8,781 nt of DNA from contig CAZDML010000091.1 of assembly GCA_964506645.1 (NCBI GenBank), positions 1 through 8,781 on the forward strand. Reading direction: 5' to 3'. This DNA is from CAZDML01 sp964506645 (GTDB lineage: Bacteria; Elusimicrobiota; Elusimicrobia; 2-01-FULL-59-12). Each line of letters opens with the position of its first letter. The stretch's first letter is position 1. This document shows positions 6,356-8,781 of the stretch, one piece after another. The position numbers were made by a program, and so were the translations under genes. The notes under the pieces were generated by a model. That model had not been told where the DNA came from, did no database searches, and worked only from the letters and a program-made list of their open reading frames with translations.

Positions 6356-7041
6356 TGACCGACTCCGGGTGGAAGTTTCACGAGCCCTAAGAATACGGCG
6401 GCTGGAATCGCAGCGTACCCCAGGAAAATCAGCCAGGCCAGTTTGGGCCCCCAGCATTCCAATGTTTTGCGGAAGGTCCCCTCGGCAAGGCCAAGTGAGC
6501 GAAAGAGGCTGGCGATCCCGTGACTCAAATGATTGGCCAGAAGGAACATAGCGAAGATATACGCCGCCGCAATCAATGGCTGCTGAAAACTCAGGACGAC
6601 CATGGAATAGACATCGTGTCGGCCCTGCGCATCGGTTAGGTGACTATACTGCGGATGGGCAACGAGGAAGGTGAAGTGCATTAAGTGATAAGCCATATAA
6701 ACCAGCACGATAACACCCGAAACCGCCATCGTGCGCGAAGCGTAGCTGGCTTTCACATAGTCTTTATGAACATAGGCCACCGGCCGGGCGGCACGGTTTT
6801 CAAGCGTGAGCTGTATCGCTGTCACAATGTGGGCTGCCACCAGAGCCAGCACCCCAAGACGAGCCACCCACAACAACTCTCCTGTGCTTTTCAAAAAAGC
6901 GGCATAGGTATTCATCTGGTCCTGGCCAAGAAATATCTGGAGATTTCCCAGGAGATGCATGATGAGAAAACCCACGAGCGCCAGACCGCTGATGGCCATC
7001 ACATATTTTTTTCCGGTGGAAGTGGAGAAGAACGACACCAT
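6352..7041 (-). CDS. sdhC: Succinate dehydrogenase cytochrome b558 membrane anchor
   Basis: Anchors complex II and passes electrons to or from quinone through two b haems. The 229 residues form five hydrophobic spans at about 13-35, 60-80, 104-126, 150-172 and 198-220, the single-subunit anchor architecture of the b558 family; no SdhD gene is present. Histidines H29, H71, H119 (or H122) and H171 (or H174) correspond in spacing to the four haem ligands of B. subtilis SdhC, so a di-haem anchor is likely. The N-terminus (STSTGKKYVMAISGLAL) is typical of the family. The gene starts 12 nt after the stop of the FN3-domain membrane protein and has no Shine-Dalgarno, suggesting coupling to it. Its stop overlaps the sdhA start. 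In B. subtilis the di-haem enzyme is associated with menaquinone; that this host uses menaquinone is inference. Confidence 0.94.
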   Translation of the reverse strand: MVSFFSTSTGKKYVMAISGLALVGFLIMHLLGNLQIFLGQDQMNTYAAFLKSTGELLWVARLGVLALVAAHIVTAIQLTLENRAARPVAYVHKDYVKASYASRTMAVSGVIVLVYMAYHLMHFTFLVAHPQYSHLTDAQGRHDVYSMVVLSFQQPLIAAAYIFAMFLLANHLSHGIASLFRSLGLAEGTFRKTLECWGPKLAWLIFLGYAAIPAAVFLGLVKLPPGVGQ

Positions 7042-7053
7042 GAGGGTAATTTA

Positions 7054-7968
7054 TCAGAATGCTGGAGACAGATCAATGCGCAGCAGAGACGAGGGCACAC
7101 TTTCGCGTCCCTCCAGATCCAGCGAGGTCACACGAATGAGATAGCTGTGCTGGGTATCCGGAAACGGCCATATAGCGGAGGGCCGATCGAGCGGACTTAA
7201 CTTATCCTTTTGAAATTGTAGCGGCTGTTCTGTAGTCGCCCAGTACAAGTTGTAGCGATAGCTGCCGGGATACGCGTTCCAACGCAGGACCGCGCTTTTG
7301 CCATGGACCAATTCCAGAACCAGCTGGGTTGGCGTAGGCGGCGGCTGATTTTTGAAAAATGGAGTCACGCGCAGCGGTTCCTCCGTCAGGGGCACGCGCG
7401 CTGCCTGGGGCTTTTTTAAGACAGGCCGTTGCTCAGCAGGCCGAACAACAGGGGTCTGCAGGACAGCAGACGCTGGAGAAGCAGCTGTAAAAGCCGCAGG
7501 AATTTCTGCCAAACGCTGCCCCACCTCATCGGGAATCGGAGGACGCAGGGGACTGGGACTTAGAAGCCATGCTGTGCAGAGAACAACGGCAATCCAGAAG
7601 CCTTGCTGACGTATCCAACGCAAGACAGGTTCGGCGGCACGCAGAGAGTCTATCCCTTCGTCCCGGATTTCCTGCCAGCTCAGGGGTTCAATCTGCGGCT
7701 CATCAATGCGGTTCTGGATATGGGCGGTGGATTCGCTCTCCAAGTCTGCGACTTCGAGCGGAATCCCCCGGCGCGTAAAATCGGAAACGATCATGCGCGC
7801 CAGCACATGACGTTCATCAAAATAGCGTTCAACGGCTTTTTGTTGGAGTTCTTCGGGTGACAGCTGATTAAATTCGCGTGCAATAGCCTCACTGAGAAGC
7901 GTTTTTTGCACCATCTCTTCGAGATAGGAAGATAGCGGCCGTCGATCTTCGAGGGCTTTGGCTTTCAT
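7054..7968 (-). CDS. Single-pass membrane protein with a C-terminal fibronectin type III-like domain
   Basis: About 304 residues of unrecognised function, first gene of the sdh operon. Residues 1-120 are charged and helical with no signal peptide (LEDRRPLSSYLEEMVQKT near the start). A hydrophobic span at about 122-138 (FWIAVVLCTAWLL) follows W-I-R-Q-Q, predicting the N-terminus inside. A Pro/Ala-rich linker follows (about 140-213). Residues about 214-302 look like a fibronectin type III domain: VLRWNAYPGSYRYNLYWAT, then YLIRVTSLDLEGRESVPSS. The start is uncertain: the ATG at 7968 gives a clean N-terminus, while a TTG at 7980 has AGGAG (7991-7995) 10 nt upstream. A still longer frame would run into the divergent glycosyltransferase gene and is unlikely. 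The close junction with sdhC suggests a role at complex II or merely shared transcription. Confidence 0.72.
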   Translation of the reverse strand: MKAKALEDRRPLSSYLEEMVQKTLLSEAIAREFNQLSPEELQQKAVERYFDERHVLARMIVSDFTRRGIPLEVADLESESTAHIQNRIDEPQIEPLSWQEIRDEGIDSLRAAEPVLRWIRQQGFWIAVVLCTAWLLSPSPLRPPIPDEVGQRLAEIPAAFTAASPASAVLQTPVVRPAEQRPVLKKPQAARVPLTEEPLRVTPFFKNQPPPTPTQLVLELVHGKSAVLRWNAYPGSYRYNLYWATTEQPLQFQKDKLSPLDRPSAIWPFPDTQHSYLIRVTSLDLEGRESVPSSLLRIDLSPAF

Positions 7969-8005
7969 TTTTGGCTTCAAAATCCTATAACTCCTGGGCA
8001 CGTTA

Positions 8006-8014
8006 TGCAATAAT
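8006..8014 (+). promoter_or_regulatory. Candidate extended -10 element ahead of the glycosyltransferase gene
   Basis: TGCAATAAT reads as an extended -10 (TG, one base, then AATAAT with five of six consensus bases). It ends 6 nt before the ATG at 8021, so transcription could begin at the start codon itself. A second -10-like TATAAC lies at 7986-7991. Neither has a convincing -35. No Shine-Dalgarno precedes the ATG. Confidence 0.3.
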
Positions 8015-8020
8015 CGATTT

Positions 8021-8781
8021 ATGGCTTTACCTCCCACCATCGCTGTCATTGTTCCCTGTTATGGCGTCAAAAATCAGGTCTTGTCCGTACTGGAACGCAT
8101 GGGCCCTGAAGTGACACGTATTTACTGTGTGGATGATGCTTGTCCGGAAGGATCGGGGCGATGGATTCAAGAACAATGCAAAGATCCGCGCGTCTCTGTC
8201 CTCTTTAACCCCACTCAAAGCGGCGTGGGTGGTGCGACGCTTCACGGCTATCGCCAAGCCTTGAAAGACGAGGCCGAGATTCTGGTGAAATGCGACGGCG
8301 ATGGGCAGATGGATCCTTCCCAGATTCCTGCCTTGATCGCCCCCCTCCAACAAGGAACGGCCGATTATTCGAAAGGCAATCGCTTTTACCGGTTGGACTT
8401 CCTCATGGGCATGCCGATGCTTCGCATTATGGGCAATGCGTTTCTTTCCTTTTTTTCCAAACTATCGACTGGTTATTGGGGCCTTTTTGATCCGACCAAT
8501 GGGTTTACTGCATTGCATGCTGTCGCAGCGCGGGAGCTTCCCCTCGACAAAATCAGCCAGGGCTATTTTTTCGAATCGGATCTTCTCTTCCGATTGAATA
8601 TCCTGCAAGCCGTGGCGGTGGATATCCCCTTACGGGCCCACTATGGGAAGGAACAAAGCCATTTACGCATTCATCAAGCAGCGCCGGAGTTTCTCATCAA
8701 ACATATAACCAATGCCATGAAACGCCTCTTTTACAGTTACTTTCTGCGAAATTTCAACGTTGCATCCCTTTGTCTTCTGCT
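8021..8781 (+). CDS. Family 2 glycosyltransferase (dolichyl-phosphate-sugar synthase-like), 3' end beyond the window
   Basis: The open frame runs from the ATG at 8021 to the window edge without a stop (253 codons). It begins with the GT-A pattern IAVIVPCYG (7-15), the VDDACPEGSG nucleotide-binding loop (37-46), NPTQSGVGGATLHGYRQAL (63-81) and the metal-binding DGDGQMD (92-98). FDPTNGFTALH and GYFFESDLLFRL match acceptor-side and catalytic segments of DPM1-like enzymes. The last residues (LFYSYFLRNFNVASLCLL) look like the entry to a membrane region, as in bacterial relatives with C-terminal helices. I infer transfer of a sugar from a nucleotide donor to a polyprenyl phosphate at the inner membrane for glycan assembly; donor and acceptor cannot be told. 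It is transcribed divergently from the FN3/sdh operon. Confidence 0.92.
   Translation, partial: MALPPTIAVIVPCYGVKNQVLSVLERMGPEVTRIYCVDDACPEGSGRWIQEQCKDPRVSVLFNPTQSGVGGATLHGYRQALKDEAEILVKCDGDGQMDPSQIPALIAPLQQGTADYSKGNRFYRLDFLMGMPMLRIMGNAFLSFFSKLSTGYWGLFDPTNGFTALHAVAARELPLDKISQGYFFESDLLFRLNILQAVAVDIPLRAHYGKEQSHLRIHQAAPEFLIKHITNAMKRLFYSYFLRNFNVASLCLL

Noticed and set aside
6356..6457. N-terminal extension of SdhA by 34 codons
   Set aside because: It overlaps the end of sdhC in another frame, and the downstream ATG has GGAG and an ATGA overlap with the sdhC stop.
7969..8049. Longer start for the FN3-domain protein, overlapping the glycosyltransferase start
   Set aside because: It would overlap a divergent gene with a clear N-terminus. 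The AGGAG at 7991-7995 lies inside that extension and points to a start at or near 7980-7968.
1..8781. CRISPR array, tRNA, rRNA, insertion sequence, toxin-antitoxin or other defence system
   Set aside because: I found no regularly spaced repeats, cloverleaf, transposase or related genes; nearly all the sequence is accounted for by ordinary coding genes.

Overview
This is a compact bacterial chromosomal segment. Nearly every base is coding and most junctions are stop/start overlaps. It is built around the TCA cycle: the 3' end of an aconitase gene, a complete three-subunit complex II operon (sdhC-sdhA-sdhB) and a 7Fe ferredoxin. The rest is panD (CoA precursor synthesis) plus several uncharacterised envelope proteins. 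Complex II is the type with one five-helix, di-haem cytochrome b558 anchor and an SdhB whose third cysteine cluster reads C-K rather than C-P. That type is known from Bacillus, Bacteroidota, Nitrospirota and other groups. The ferredoxin closely resembles the Sulfolobus zinc-ferredoxin as I remember it, but lacks most of the zinc ligands. Such ferredoxins serve 2-oxoacid:ferredoxin oxidoreductases, so the host may run an anaerobic, microaerobic or reductive TCA cycle. Base composition looks moderately GC-rich by eye. I cannot assign a phylum; a Nitrospirota-like lineage is only a guess.

Layout: (1) 1-594, + strand, the C-terminal domain of AcnA. (2) 604-2602, - strand, a tightly overlapping trio read right to left: panD, a small single-span membrane protein, and a secreted PDZ protein. 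(3) 2676-3002, - strand, the ferredoxin, with its own predicted promoter and a terminator hairpin just beyond it. (4) 3003-3102, a divergent promoter region with a long inverted repeat. (5) 3103-3711, + strand, a secreted netrin/TIMP-like cysteine-rich protein that ends 4 nt inside sdhB. (6) 3708-7968, - strand, a four-gene operon: an FN3-domain membrane protein, then sdhC, sdhA and sdhB. (7) 8021 to the window end, + strand, a family 2 glycosyltransferase cut by the window edge.

How the genes may work together: aconitase and complex II are TCA enzymes, and the ferredoxin could carry electrons for a partner oxidoreductase encoded elsewhere. PanD makes beta-alanine for pantothenate and CoA, which those reactions consume. 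The envelope proteins tied by overlapping starts to panD and by a 12-nt gap to sdhC have no obvious metabolic role and are the least explained part of the window. I see no tRNA, rRNA, CRISPR array, insertion sequence, phage gene or defence system. No gene-free stretch exceeds 100 bp.
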